From the NCBI GenBank assembly GCA_024449915.1, contig JAMZAV010000299.1, positions 124,001 to 188,000 on the forward strand: a stretch of DNA of 64,000 nt. Direction: 5' to 3'. How positions within the stretch are numbered: position 1 is the stretch's first letter; every line of letters starts with the position of its first letter. The notes under the pieces were generated by a model, which ran no database searches, was not told where the DNA came from, and saw only the letters and a list, made by a program, of their open reading frames with translations. The DNA is from Sweltsa coloradensis. Taxonomy: Eukaryota > Arthropoda > Insecta > Plecoptera > Chloroperlidae. Positions 11,288 through 22,514 of this stretch are shown here, in pieces. Made by a program: the position numbers and the translations under genes.

Positions 11288-12616
11288 CTAACTTAAGCGT
11301 AGCGCTCCGGACAACGGCGTCCGCTTGAGAGCAGCTCTTCGCCTCCAACGGGAGCTCCAGGCGAAGAGGGGGACGCCGCCGAGGAACTCCTGGGGTCGCG
11401 GATGACCGTAACAGAGCATTGGGTCGTACTGTCGGTGAACCACGTTGAGTAACAACCTACGTCGAACCTGGCACAGGGCTGGCTGTACTTGCGGAGCAGT
11501 CTTCGGGGCGACCACTCCCCCCGACTGAGGAGGAGTGAGGAAGACTCCCTCCTCGCCTCCGAAGCACCCGTGCATGAACGTCAGGAGGTTGCTAGCGTTG
11601 GTCTCAGCTCTAGTCCGCACTGAGGTAGCTTCGCACAACACGGGGACATACGGACTATCACAGGCGGTGACAAGTCTACGAGGGGTCGAAGGTGGAAACT
11701 CGAAGAAACTTAGTAAAGTTCCAAGAGGAAGTTCATTTTGAGTGCAAATCATAGGACGATTTGGACGGTGCACTAAATTGTAAAGAAGTTGATATTTTAC
11801 GTCCGAAAGATGAAATAGAACAGCGTGGGTTGGCCCAACAGAGATAGGTAAACTTGTTGTAACTGGGGGCGTTCTGCTGGTCTGTAAAGATTGACACAGT
11901 AGATGGTGGTCATAAAACGAGTAAACTTGTCGGTGATCCGGCTCATCGAGATTACAATGAGCACTCAGCCTGAAACGTCCGTTTTGAGTGAGGAAGTCGA
12001 TGAGTGCGTGGTTCACTGCCCTCACTGGGTGGTCGAAGTCACTTTCTACTAGATTCGACACTCGATTCATTTTTTGGTGGTGATCTAAATAATATTCCGA
12101 CAGTTTTGAGCCGTTACTCACATCTTGTGGCTGACCGAAATCACTATCTATTGCTTTCAAAACTTGATTTTCTTTTCGTTGATGGTCGAAGTCACTTCCT
12201 ATTTCTCTTGATGCACTACGAGCATTTCGTTGACGTTTGAATTTACTTCGCATTGCCTTTGACACAGGCACTTGTTGAGAACATTCAAAATCACTTTCCT
12301 TTGAATCTAGTATTTCACAAGCTTTCCGTAGCTGAAAACCACTTTCTGTAAGTTCCCATGCCCGCAGCACTTTCCGCGGATTGACAACATCACTGTCCGC
12401 AGATTCCGATATCTGGGTGGTCACTTTCCGCGGAGCGACAACATCACTGTCCGCAGATTCCGATATCTGGGTGGCCACTTTCCGCGGACCGACAACATCA
12501 CTGTCCGCAGATTCCGATATCTGGGTGGCCAGTTTCCTTGTCCGCCCTCGCCTCATCTGAGTCCGAGCCAGCCGCTCCGTGCGAGTACCCTCATAGCGCG
12601 AGCTCTCCACGAGCAT
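11288..12616 (-). CDS. Orphan ORF built of internal repeats, 442 residues
   Basis: A single open frame from ATG at 12616 to a stop at 11288, lying in formin intron 2 on the same strand; the frame is open a further 16 codons upstream. The N-terminal half is a series of degenerate repeats: three nearly exact 18-residue copies (ATQISESADSDVVGPRKV type; 54 bp at 12388, 12442 and 12496) followed by decayed units still marked by [DEG]-S-[DG]-F (ESDFECSQQV, GSDFDHQRKE, DSDFGQPQDV, ESDFDHPVRA). The C-terminal half contains a second duplication about 111 residues apart (LLYNLVHRPNRPMIC and LLLNVVHRQYDPMLC). I recognise no domain, signal peptide or membrane segment. It could be a lineage-specific gene, an exon, or a coding-like satellite. 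Confidence 0.35.
   Translation of the reverse strand: MLVESSRYEGTRTERLARTQMRRGRTRKLATQISESADSDVVGPRKVATQISESADSDVVAPRKVTTQISESADSDVVNPRKVLRAWELTESGFQLRKACEILDSKESDFECSQQVPVSKAMRSKFKRQRNARSASREIGSDFDHQRKENQVLKAIDSDFGQPQDVSNGSKLSEYYLDHHQKMNRVSNLVESDFDHPVRAVNHALIDFLTQNGRFRLSAHCNLDEPDHRQVYSFYDHHLLCQSLQTSRTPPVTTSLPISVGPTHAVLFHLSDVKYQLLYNLVHRPNRPMICTQNELPLGTLLSFFEFPPSTPRRLVTACDSPYVPVLCEATSVRTRAETNASNLLTFMHGCFGGEEGVFLTPPQSGGVVAPKTAPQVQPALCQVRRRLLLNVVHRQYDPMLCYGHPRPQEFLGGVPLFAWSSRWRRRAALKRTPLSGALRLS
12384..12540. repeat. 54-bp tandem repeat in the orphan ORF
   Basis: Three copies starting at 12388, 12442 and 12496 (CATCACTGTCCGCAGATTCC...), a multiple of three, so the minus-strand frame is preserved as an 18-residue repeat. 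Confidence 0.9.
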
Positions 12617-12789
12617 TACACACACGCTATACGGCGTATGTTTGCCAACTAACTGAAAACCCACACGAAAAGCAACTTTTCTTATCTGAGTGGGATAAAG
12701 GCGACCTTCTTACTATCAGGTACCCATATTTCTTGAAACAAGTTTTATCTCCTAGGCGAAAGCACAAGTCTTATTGTGCGCCAACTTAG

Positions 12790-13640
12790 CGAATAAACAA
12801 ATCGTGATAAGCGATATCTTTGCAAACGAAGTGAGACAGTGTTGTGATTTTAGCATTAATTATAAAAACATTATTACTTTTCACATGTAATGCATCGACA
12901 AAACATGCAATGCTTACGAACGAACCATCTGGCTCATGGCTGTAACACGTTTAGCTACACATTAAATCACCTACCCCACCCAATAGCCACTTAACGTGTA
13001 ATTTATATAACCGACTTATCACTGGGGTTAAAATAGGTAAAATGAAAAGAATGAAATGAGAAAAGCGTAGTTCCTTTCCCATCCAGACATCTTGCACATC
13101 TCTTAAACAAATAAACAATCCATGTCAGGTGTCTCAAACTCAAGGCTCAGTTTCACAACCATCTTCAGATTAGATCGGAGCTGACTGCCGAGGCAAGATT
13201 TGTCAACAACATCAACCACACTGCCACACACTGCTCTGCTACGTAGGAGTCAATTATTTTTATGGTGCAAAATTCAAAATGTCACTAAAATGTCAAACCG
13301 CTGAACACAGGTAGAAGAAAGTGAGATTCCTGGCCGACTCATTTACATTCCAGCTGATATAGCTCGCCGCACCCAATACTTGTTCGTACGTGGGTGGCTC
13401 ATTTTGGAGTTGTTGCATGAGTAGCCTGCACTACACTCAATCATAGCTAGCTACTGTGGTGTGCCCTAGTTCGTTGCCACGCCAATCAATCATCAGCATA
13501 ATCTAGTACCGTCTTATCGTAGAACAGAGAATTATCAAGATGGCTAGGGGAGATTGCAATTACGAATACGATGTCATTTAAAGGAAAGATAGGTTCCCAC
13601 GCACGTAGCCAACTGCAATGGAAGTAAATATTTACCTATT
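12790..13640. other. Formin intron 2: nothing recognised
   Basis: Unique-looking intronic sequence upstream (gene sense) of the orphan ORF; no promoter motif that I could support. Confidence 0.4.
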
Positions 13641-13644
13641 AACT

Positions 13645-13972
13645 TAATATTTAATACAATTCAGAAGTTAAAAAATCCATTCCGATTGGGGTTCGAGCCC
13701 GAGTCTTCCACATTCCAGGTAGGCGCCTTAGCCAACTAGACGGTAACTCCATGTAAATTGTGTGCATTACAGATTAAAAATCTGAATGGACTATTTAACT
13801 TCTAAAATGTAAATTGTGTGCATTACAGATCTGAATGGGATCATTGAGATATATAATGCAACTAAATTTAGAAGTGAAATAGTTACCGTCTCGGTGGTCA
13901 ATAGCTGGAATGTGGGAGACTCGAGTTCGAAACCCGATGGCGATCGGGATGGATTTTTTAACTTCTGAATTG
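13645..13972. mobile_element. Head-to-head pair of tRNA-derived SINE copies
   Basis: Outer ends ACAATTCAGAAGTTAAAAAA and TTTTTTAACTTCTGAATTGT are inverted. The left half has the tRNA-like segment on the minus strand (13690-13750, CGAGCCCGAGTCTTCCACATT), the right half on the plus strand (13885-13950, GAATGTGGGAGACTCGAGTTC). Between them is a 32-bp direct repeat (TGTAAATTGTGTGCATTACA at 13753 and 13808). Confidence 0.62.
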
Positions 13973-14390
13973 TTGTCTAAAGTGTATTTATCCTTGAGAT
14001 ACAAAGTGACCAGTGAGTTGGCGAGGCGGGGTGGGTCGCCCCGTCCAGTGTCTGCGTGGTAGCTACCCCAATTCCGAAGGTGCTAAGCCTAACCCCACAC
14101 GCTACTACCCTGACTAGAATTTAAAAACATTTACCAATTACCATGACTGACAGTCGAATTCGGGTTCATGTTTTTGTAACAAATAATACTGTGTGTTTAC
14201 ATGGACCTCAGTAATTGATATTCCATTCCTTAGCTCGGCTAGCGATACGCAGACAATCAACGGGAACGACCCTACCCGCCTCGCCACCAAAATGGTCACT
14301 TTGTATCTCAACGATAAATACACTTTAGGTCGCTTTGGTTTACTGTCCCCCACTGAAAATCAGTTATATAACTGAGTGGGTAGACTCTAA
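13973..14390. mobile_element. MITE-like inverted repeat ending in CCCACTGAAAATCAG
   Basis: AAAGTGTATTTATCCTTGAG and GAGATACAAAGTGACCA at 13978-14015 are inverted at 14285-14330. It closes with CCCACTGAAAATCAGTTATA + TAACTGAGTGGG (14348-14378), an imperfect hairpin. Relatives of the hairpin and its flank are at 47392 and 57604. Confidence 0.5.
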
Positions 14391-14867
14391 ATACAAATTT
14401 CTTTATTTTATTTTTATTAATTGACAATTCCACCTACGGGAGTGTTTCCCGACTACCAAATCGAGAAATAACATTAACCGAACATAAAGTGGAGTAGAGA
14501 AATAACCAGACTATTTCCATTATATGACAAAAAAAAAAAAATTCGTTTGTTGTTTCAGCGAATTTTGTTTTTCGAGACCCATGATTTTTTTTTTGTTTTT
14601 TTGTTTGTTGAATGTTGCTTCAATGCAATGCACGGCTTGTATAAACTTATTTGGATGCCACTTGAGTTCCCGTCAGAGAGAAATGGTACTATACATGAAG
14701 CAAATTGGATGATTCCGATAAAAATTTGAATCTAATATTTCCTATTTCATTTTGGAAGTCATCTTTTAAAATGGCCGCTAATTCTAAAGGTGAATGTATT
14801 GAGAGCCAAAATGGCTCCAGTCCTGAAAATTACTAATTGGGCGTGTGTCTGGTAGGCCTACACACAC

Positions 14868-15000
14868 CAACAGGAGTGGCGCCTCTGATTCAAGAGGACG
14901 CGGGTTCGAATCCCGTAGAGACCGGCAATCCTGACTGGAGTTTTTTTTTTAGGTTTAGGGATTGAGTCCTCGGACCCCATCACAATTTGTCCTTTCCGCA
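14868..15000 (+). mobile_element. tRNA-like SINE fragment, second family
   Basis: The T-arm-like GCGGGTTCGAATCCCGT is followed by GGCAATCCTGACTGGAG, a T-run and GGGATTGAGTCCTCGG. A diverged relative is at about 31888-31985 (CGAGCCCGCC, AATCCTGACTGAAAG, GGGATTGATTCCTC). Confidence 0.45.
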
Positions 15001-15564
15001 ACATAGTTAGTCACCAGAAGAGGGTCACATTCACATCGGTTAGCTCTGGTGTGTACCCTACAGCGGGCATCCTTGCGAGAAAGTTTTTTATTACACACAT
15101 ACAATTTGAAGGCATATCAGCATGACTAGACCACATGCTATGTGGCAAATTGTACTTCTATACGATTATCGCGTTATCTATTTAATTGCAATCCTCCTGC
15201 TTATCACGCCGCCTGCTATCCTGTGTTGATATACCGCACACAAACACTTCAGGAATAAATCACGTGGGGAAATTCACTGGATCTCTTATCTTTTACTTTT
15301 TGTGACCGTTTTATACGTATGCATAAACAAAATGTGTGTATTGCAGCTACGATTGTCACTATACTGTTCTGTCACAGGAAAGGGTATTCAGATCCAGTAG
15401 ACATAGTGGAATTATAGTTTTTTATTTTGTTATTGTAATTATTGATTTCTATCAGAGACTTCTTGATCTTTGTTCTAATTTGTTTTTGTCCAGGAGCGTA
15501 GAAACTCTTTTTCGAAATGGCGGGGGGGGGGGGATGAGGTGATTAAAATTTGCTTTTTGCATCT

Positions 15565-16631
15565 GCATCCTTCCAACTAGCAACAAGTCAGCACATCCTA
15601 GGAACACAAAACCCTAGGTATACTGACGGCTGCTAGCATCCTTCCAACTAGCCACAAGTCAGCACATCCTAGGAACACAACGCCCTAGGTATACTGACTG
15701 CTGCTAGCATCCTTCCAACTAGCCACAAGTCAGCACATCCTAGGAACACAACGCCCTAGGTATACTGACTGCTGCTAGCATCCTTCCAACTAGCCACAAG
15801 TCAGCACATCCTAGGAACACAACGCCCTAGGTATACTGACTGCTGCTAGCATCCTTCCAACTAGCCACAAGTCAGCACATCCTAGGAACACAACGCCCTA
15901 GGTATACTGACTGCTGCTAGCATCCTTCCAACTAGCCACAAGTCAGCACATCCTAGGAACACAAAGCCCTAGGTATACTGACTGCTGCTAGCATCCTTCC
16001 AACTAGCCACAAGTCAGCACATCCTAGAAACACAACGCCCTAGGTATACTGACTGCTGCTAGCATCCTTCCAACTAGCCACAAGTCAGCACATCCTAGGA
16101 ACACAAAGCCCTAGGTATACTGACTGCTGCTAGCATCCTTCCAACTAGCCACAAGTCAGCACATCCTAGGAACACAAAGCCCTAGGTATACTGACTGCTG
16201 CTAGCATCCTTCCAACTAGCCACAAGTCAGCACACCCTAGGAACACAACGCCCTAGGTATACTGACTGCTGCTAGCATCCTTCCAACTAGCCACAAGTCA
16301 GCACATCCTAGGAACACAACGCCCTAGGTATACTGACTGCTGCTAGCATCCTTCCAACTAGCCACAAGTCAGCACATCCTAGGAACACAAAGCCCTAGGT
16401 ATACTGACTGCTGCTAGCATCCTTCCAACTAGCCACAAGTCAGCACATCCTAGAAACACAACGCCCTAGGTATACTGACTGCTGCTAGCATCCTTCCAAC
16501 TAGCCACAAGTCAGCACATCCTAGGAACACAAAGCCCTAGGTATACTGACTGCTGCTAGCATCCTTCCAACTAGCAACAAGTCAGCACATCCTAGAAACA
16601 CAACGCCCTATAGGTATACTGACTGCTGCTA
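15565..16631. repeat. 71-bp satellite array, 15 copies
   Basis: Unit GCATCCTTCCAACTAGCCAC... with a period of exactly 71 bp (starts 15565, 15636, 15707 and so on to 16559); the last copy has a 2-bp insertion. Units are over 95% identical and differ mainly at AAAGCCC/AACGCCC and TAGGAAC/TAGAAAC. It ends in TACTACTTTTCC, with unique sequence on both sides. No open frame runs through it. Confidence 0.95.
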
Positions 16632-17195
16632 CTACTTTTCCAACGTTGTAGCCGATAATTAACATAATTGAAGTAGCGGGGGGTCAAAGGAAAATAATGG
16701 GGGTATTCCCCTCCCCCCTTACTTCCTACGGGTCAGTTTTTGTCTACCTAAATATGAAGTTATTCGCTTTTGTTTCGTTATGCCTATTAATTTACTTTAA
16801 AGCTATGGCGTTATGCTCTTCGTATTATTGTTTTTGTTTTGATATGTTCCGTTCTCTTTATTGTTCACATATTAATTACTGATCTTTAACTCAACTTTTT
16901 ACAATGCACAGTGTTTATCCATGTTTTGACTTCGTTTATTTGAAAAAATAATTCTTACTTTATTTTGCTGTTCATGTTCGGTACTGAGTAGCCCTAACTA
17001 TTTCATATCTATTTTGTATTCCTTGCCGTGTACCATAATATAGAATATACATTTTTGTTTATATATAAGAAACCTTCGCTAGCATTTAAGATTTGAAATA
17101 GTTCCTAAATATCAAGACAATGGAATATTTATTTCTGAGATTGTACACATAAGAGATTTGATAATAATGAACACATACTAACGCTTTTTTTTATT

Positions 17196-17482
17196 AAACG
17201 CCTTTTCAGGCGCGTTGTTGGATGAGCGTAATTTTTTTTAAACGATAAAGCGTAAAATTGCGATTTTAACGAGAAATAATTTTTCGATTGCGCTCAAAAA
17301 CGTGGCAGTTCTAAGTTCAGAGATTTCAAAGGCCTCCAGAAAATTTCATCGCAATTGGAGTATCGGTTTAGCCGGAATCGTGTTAACAGACACACAATAA
17401 TACAAACAGAAAGGAAAAATCCGTATTTTTTTCTCCAGTGTAGTAGAATGGAATCTTCGCTTCGCTCGCTACGCTCATCCAA
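17196..17482 (-). mobile_element. Helitron-like element, type A, short copy
   Basis: From AAACGCCTTTTCAGGCGCGTTG and TTGGATGAGCGTA to TACGCTCATCCAA. Contains one body block, with the ATCGCAATTGGAGTATCGG motif and a TTTTTCTCCAGTGTAGT tail. The CTAG end is missing or eroded. It is the shortest type A copy here and probably near the minimal unit. Confidence 0.6.
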
Positions 17483-17785
17483 AAATATCTTTCTCGAGTG
17501 ACATAATTTGTCATCACGATGATTACAGCATGGCTAAACAATAGGAGAAAATGAATCAATCTCAAACACCTGCAGTCTCCCCCCCCCCAAAAAAAAAAAT
17601 AAAAAAAATAAATACAAATGAAAATAAGTATCATTCAAAGAAAGTATATATTATGCACGATTACATTTTCGGTTACGCGCAATAAATTCGATCTTAATTC
17701 CTAATTAGTGTCAGCTCACGCAGTCAGGAAAGCAAACCCAATGCAAACTTTGTTCTCGTGAGTGTAATGCTATAGTAAAGACTAT

Positions 17786-17875
17786 AGAACCCTGATGGGG
17801 CTCGAACCCGGAACACGGCTAGGTCGCTGCCAGCCGGCCAAGCAGCTAGGTGTCGTGACCCAAGCTAACGGTACC
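17786..17875 (-). mobile_element. tRNA-like sequence, probable SINE head
   Basis: On the minus strand, a T-arm-like CCGGGTTCGAGCCCC preceded by GGCCGGCTGGCAGCGACCTA. No convincing acceptor stem, so not a tRNA gene. Confidence 0.35.
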
Positions 17876-17998
17876 TCATCATGGATCCTGTCCTGGTTTA
17901 GAGGCTGCGCTCGATGAGATCCGATACAACTCATAAGGCAGGTGCATGGCCGGTGCATGCTCTTCGACATTTTAGTTAAAAATATATTATTATTATTA

Positions 17999-18748
17999 CT
18001 AGGAAGCTTCGCAAACGCTTTTTCAGGCGCGTTGTTGGATGAGCGTAATTGGTGCATTGAGCTGCCATGTGTTATGCGGATTTTCTGTTGTTCTGTGAAA
18101 AAATCGTTACTAAGTCAAAAAAAAAATTATTTTATTAATTAAATTAAAAATTAACTTAATTTTTTTAATTAATCGTACTTTGAAAAAAGAAAAAACCTAA
18201 AATTGCAATTTTCAAAAGAAATAATTATTCGATTGCGCTCAAATTTAACACGAATATATTAATTCATAAAATTAAGGTTCTGTGAAAAAATCATTACAAT
18301 TGGATAAGCATGTAGGTGTTATAAGTCAAAGAACTGTTTTAAAAAAGAAAAAAACGTAAAATTTCGATATTCATGAGAAATAATTTTTCGATTGCGCACA
18401 AATTTCACACGAATATCTTCATTCATAAAATTAAGGTTCTGTGAAAAAATCATTAAAATCGGATAAAACATATAGGTGTTATAAGCCGAAGAAATTTTTT
18501 AAAAATCGAAAAAAATCGTAAAATTGCGATTTTTATGAGAAATAATTTTTCGATTGCGCTCAAAAACGTGGCAGTTCTAAATTCAGAGATTTCGAAGGCC
18601 TCCAGAAAATTTCATCGCAATTGGAGTATCGGTTTAGCCGGAATCGTGTTAACAGACACACAAAAATATAGGGGAAAAAAAACATTCAGGATATTTTTCT
18701 CCAGTGTAGTGAAATGGAATCTTCGCTACGCTCGCTACGCTCATCCAA
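17999..18748 (-). mobile_element. Helitron-like element, type A
   Basis: Starts CTAGGAAGCTTCGCAAACGC on the plus strand and ends CGCTACGCTCATCCAA. About three body blocks, each with the TTGCGATTTTTATGAGAAAT type motif. On the minus strand it ends CTAG|T. It adjoins the ATT-rich SINE cluster at 18.77 kb. Confidence 0.7.
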
Positions 18749-18764
18749 TTATTGTTATTGTTAT

Positions 18765-18775
18765 TATTACTATTG

Positions 18776-18870
<95 letters not shown>
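18765..18870. repeat. (ATT)n array, left flank of the SINE cluster
   Basis: An almost pure ATT/TTA array; in the minus orientation it is the tail of the first SINE copy. Confidence 0.85.
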
Positions 18871-18873
<3 letters not shown>

Positions 18874-18874
18874 A

Positions 18875-19720
18875 TATGGTTTTTAAGCATAAGCCCGCTT
18901 TAAGGACATAGTTATTGATTGATAGCAGTTGTCGAAAAAGTTTGCCCCGACTGGGGTTCGAACCCAGAACCTCCGGCTTAACGTGCCATAGCTCTACCAA
19001 TTAAGCTACCGGGACCACAGAACAAACCTTTAGGAAACTGCTATTTGTTGTGACTGTTGACTTACATGACATAAATCCAACAGAAGACGGCAATGTAGCT
19101 GTCAAATCTGAAAGATTGCATGGATAAATTCAATCACATCTCATCTCCCATGAGTTGGGTAGTATGAATATATGGTTTTTAAGCATAAGCCCGCTTTAAG
19201 GACATAGTTATTGATTGATAGCAGTTGTCGAAAAAGTTTGCCCCGACTGGGGTTCGAACCCAGAACCTCCGGCTTAACGTGCCATAGCTCTACCAATTAA
19301 GCTACCGGGACCACAGAACAAACCTTTAGGAAACTGCTATTTGTTGTGACTGTTGACTTACATGACATAAATCCAACAGAAGACGGCAATGTAGCTGTCA
19401 AATCTGAAAGATTGCATGGATAAATTCAATCACATCTCATCTCCCATGAGTTGGGTAGTATGAATATATGGTTTTTAAGCATAAGCCCGCTTTAAGGACA
19501 TAGTTATTGATTCATAGCAGTTGTCGAAAAAGTTTGAAAAAGTTGTCTTCTGTTGGATTTATGTCATGTAAGTCAACAGTCACAACAAATAGCAGTTTCC
19601 TAAAGGTTTGTTCTGTGGTCCCGGTAGCTTAATTGGTAGAGCTATGGCACGTTAAGCCGGAGGTTCTGGGTTCGAACCCCAGTCGGGGCAAACTTTTTCG
19701 ACAACTGCTATCAATCAATA

Positions 19721-19735
<15 letters not shown>
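18875..19735. mobile_element. tRNA-Asn-like SINE: tandem 296-bp pair plus inverted copy, with ATT tails
   Basis: Two direct copies with a 296-bp period (18875, 19171), part of a third (19467-19540) and an inverted copy (about 19540-19735). Each complete unit holds a tRNA-like domain: minus strand 18943-19015 and 19239-19311, plus strand 19618-19690. Each is 73 nt with a full acceptor stem (GTCCCGG/TCGGGGC), T-arm CTGGG-TTCGAAC-CCCAG and loop ACGTTAA (anticodon GTT). The invariant U33 is C, so these are SINE promoters rather than working tRNA genes. (ATT)n arrays flank both sides. Confidence 0.78.

Positions 19736-19785
<50 letters not shown>
19721..19785. repeat. (ATT)n array, right flank of the SINE cluster
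   Basis: A pure ATT/TTA array directly after the inverted SINE copy (CAATCAATAATTATT). This matches an ATT-tailed SINE on the plus strand. Confidence 0.88.
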
Positions 19786-19786
<1 letters not shown>

Positions 19787-19789
19787 TCG

Positions 19790-21080
19790 TTATAACAGAA
19801 AAATACTGTTAGCCAATTCTAAAAAAGTTTAGTAGCGCCTAAGTAATTTTTACAAATTTCATACCCTTCATATCGTCATCAAAACCTGTGTTTAGAAGAC
19901 GTCACCCGAAGGTCCCTTTTCGCGATTTGTATCACATTCTGGCGGTGGAGGAGGTTGATGTACGTGGTTGGGGGACAGCCGCAACCGGCAATCCTAACTA
20001 AAGCCAAGTTGTCTACGATGACAGGCGAGCCCTGTCCCTTGGACTGGCTCTATAATGACTCGAATGTATTGTGCTTGTACAGGCTACCTACAAGGAATAA
20101 CATGTGGGAATGATAGTACCATAGTAGTTGATTTGCATACGGCACTTGAGCTGTAGCGCAGGTACCACGACCTGGACGGATTTATTACATACAAAGTACT
20201 AACTAACCTTGGATAGAATAGCGTGTGTTATCTGGTATCACAAGTTTGTTATTGCCGTCCGCCTGCCGGATGTTCATATTTGAGTGGGAGTGGAAGATAA
20301 GCGCCATATCCACAAATATTCTTCCTATTCCTATGAGTCACTGGATGTATAGGGAAAAAAGCGCGAAATAATCTAAACAACGTCCAAGACATCAGACATA
20401 ATTTTATTTAGACATGCGGTCGGGAACGCTAAAATTTTCGTTTAATCGATATCGAACATCAATTTGATATCGATTATTTTCGCGTCGATATCGATCTCTG
20501 ATATGGGGACGAGTGGTATAAACGAAATAATAATTAAGAGGAATTTTCTGTTTTCGTCACTAATTGAATGCTCTTGGTCAAAATAAAAAGTAGGCACTGC
20601 ATTTGTTTTTTTGTTTTTGTTTGCTTGATTTGTATCGAAACCTGCAATTCACAAAAATTCCAGGTGAAAAGATTCACTACTTTCAAGCATATGTTCACTG
20701 GTAGTTCTCTCTTTTGGGCATAAAAAACAAAATTTCACTGAAAAATTGGTCACATCCTTCACGAAAGTGTTATTTTAATATTATGCAGAATGCATGGCAG
20801 AGGTATAACTTGATATGACTTTTCCATCAAGGTTAAACTTTAGGAATCAGGCACAGAATAACGATTACAATAATTTTTTTACGACTGCATTTTAACAATA
20901 TCTAATAATATTGGTTATGTAGTGGAATAAGTGTGAAGTATGAGTCAAGTACAATAATTTACGAAAATTAAAGATTGATTAATGCTAGTTACTTTTACGG
21001 CCGTAGGCCACCAGTGACTGATAAAAATCAAATAGATCCCTTTAAGCTCGCCTCTAGTTTCGAATTCGGGGTAGTTATTT
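19790..21080. other. Formin intron 2: ATCGAT-rich repeat fragment only
   Basis: At 20446-20505 the motif ATCGATAT/GATATCGAT recurs five times and is probably an end of a decayed transposon. The rest shows nothing I recognise. Confidence 0.35.
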
Positions 21081-21646
21081 TTAGATGAGCGAAGCGAAGA
21101 CTTCAATTTGACTGACACCCCAAAAAATTTAGATCGAGTGTTTTTTTTTTTTTTTCTGTCTGTTTGTTCGCGCTCTACCGGGCAAACGGCTTATGAGATC
21201 TTGATAAAAATTGGAGGGGACCTTCGTTTTCTCTGAACTTAGACTTGTCACTTTTTTGGGTATAATCGAAGAAATATTTCTCATGAATATCGTACTTTTA
21301 CGATTTTTTCGATTTTTAATGCGATATTTTCGTGAAATTTGGGCCGATTCTGACCAAACGGGTGGGGCTACAACGTTCATATTTCACACGGACATTAGGG
21401 TTATGGTGATGTAGTACATTTTGAAAGAGAAAGTTGAAAAAGTTATCCAGAATCCATCGAAATAAAGGTTTTAAAATAATTTTTTGAGGAATATAATGAC
21501 AATGAACAATAGAAACTTCACAACAATCACCTACAATGCGTTCAAAAAGAACTTGCAAAAGTAAAGAGATCCCACGCAAACTAAAAACTTATTAAAAAAG
21601 CTCATCCATCAACGCGACTAAAAAAAGCGTTCGCCAAGCGGCCTAG
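21081..21646 (+). mobile_element. Helitron-like element, type B, plus orientation
   Basis: 5' TTAGATGAGCGAAGCGAAGA, 3' GCTCATCCATCAACGCGACT ... GGCCTAG, next to T. Contains a CTGTCTGTTTGTTCG tract, the GGGTACAATCGAAG-type block (changed here) and GCCGATTCTGACCAAACGGG. Confidence 0.7.
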
Positions 21647-21847
21647 TTTAGAATAATTCCATTACCTTACCTACCTATCTAGAGTGGCGCATTATGACCT
21701 TACAGTTGACGCGCCCTTACACCAACTTAACACAAAACTCTTTTTCATGTATACCATATATCTATCAATCAACTTAAATGCAAATGCTCCCGGGTACTCA
21801 ACAGTCAACACATGACGACTTTTGCATTTTCCTAGTCTATATAGGCC

Positions 21848-21935
21848 TAGTCGTCTAAGGCACGGAATGTGGGAGACCCAGGTTCAAACAACGGTCGGGA
21901 TAGATTTTTTACTTTTGGATTATTTTATTAATTCT
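21848..21935 (+). mobile_element. tRNA-derived SINE fragment
   Basis: GTCGTCTAAGGCACGGAATG, TGGGAGACCCAGGTTCAAA and a GGGATAGATTTTTTACTTTTG tail; same family as the 2.3- and 13.9-kb copies. Confidence 0.5.
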
Positions 21936-22189
21936 GGAAAATGATAGAACATGTTTTGAAATGCATATATATACACAGTTCTATGGAAAACAAATATAGC
22001 TAATACGAAATAAGAGCGGAATTTTGGGTAACCTTGAGCGTGCAAGATTCGATACACCTTGGTCACCACCTATATTCAAAAAATGAATCGATAAAATTTA
22101 TTTTCTAAGAACAAAATCAAATCCTACACATGGCAGCCTGTTTTTTTTAATTTATTATTTCTTGTAGGTTTAAATCGCAACGGATTTTG

Positions 22190-22282
22190 CTCATGTTGTT
22201 AGCAGTTCTCAGTTAACTGGTCACGGATGTCTGTTTAAAATTTCAGCTCAATTTGTTTGGTCAATCGGCCATATGGCATCGA

Positions 22283-22320
<38 letters not shown>

Positions 22321-22324
22321 TGGC

Positions 22325-22356
<32 letters not shown>

Positions 22357-22433
22357 TGGCAGGCATTCTCACAGTGAGTGCCGTTCCGCTAGACCTGCGT
22401 TTAGACGACATTCGCTCCGCTCACTCGTCCAAC
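22190..22433 (-). mobile_element. CAGA-microsatellite element, Helitron-like end
   Basis: Contains TTTAAAATTTCAGCTCAATTTG, then (CAGA)n at 22283-22358, then a tail CATTCGCTCCGCTCACTCGTCCAA that parallels the GCTCATCCAA ends of types A and B. Directly after it a head-like CAGGAAAACGCCAAAGTCGT and TGTTGGATGAGTAAGCGAG begins another fragment. Confidence 0.5.
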
Positions 22434-22514
22434 TATCAGGAAAACGCCAAAGTCGTTGTTGGATGAGTAAGCGAGTCATGTGTCGAGTATCCGCTTACAT
22501 AAAACCTTCAAGAG

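Noticed and set aside
15565..16631. CRISPR array
   Set aside because: The whole 71-bp unit is repeated, with no variable spacers, and the context is eukaryotic; it is a satellite.
18943..19690. Functional tRNA-Asn genes (three copies)
   Set aside because: Stems pair well, but position 33 is C instead of the invariant U, and the copies sit in tandem/inverted repeats with ATT tails; a SINE fits better.
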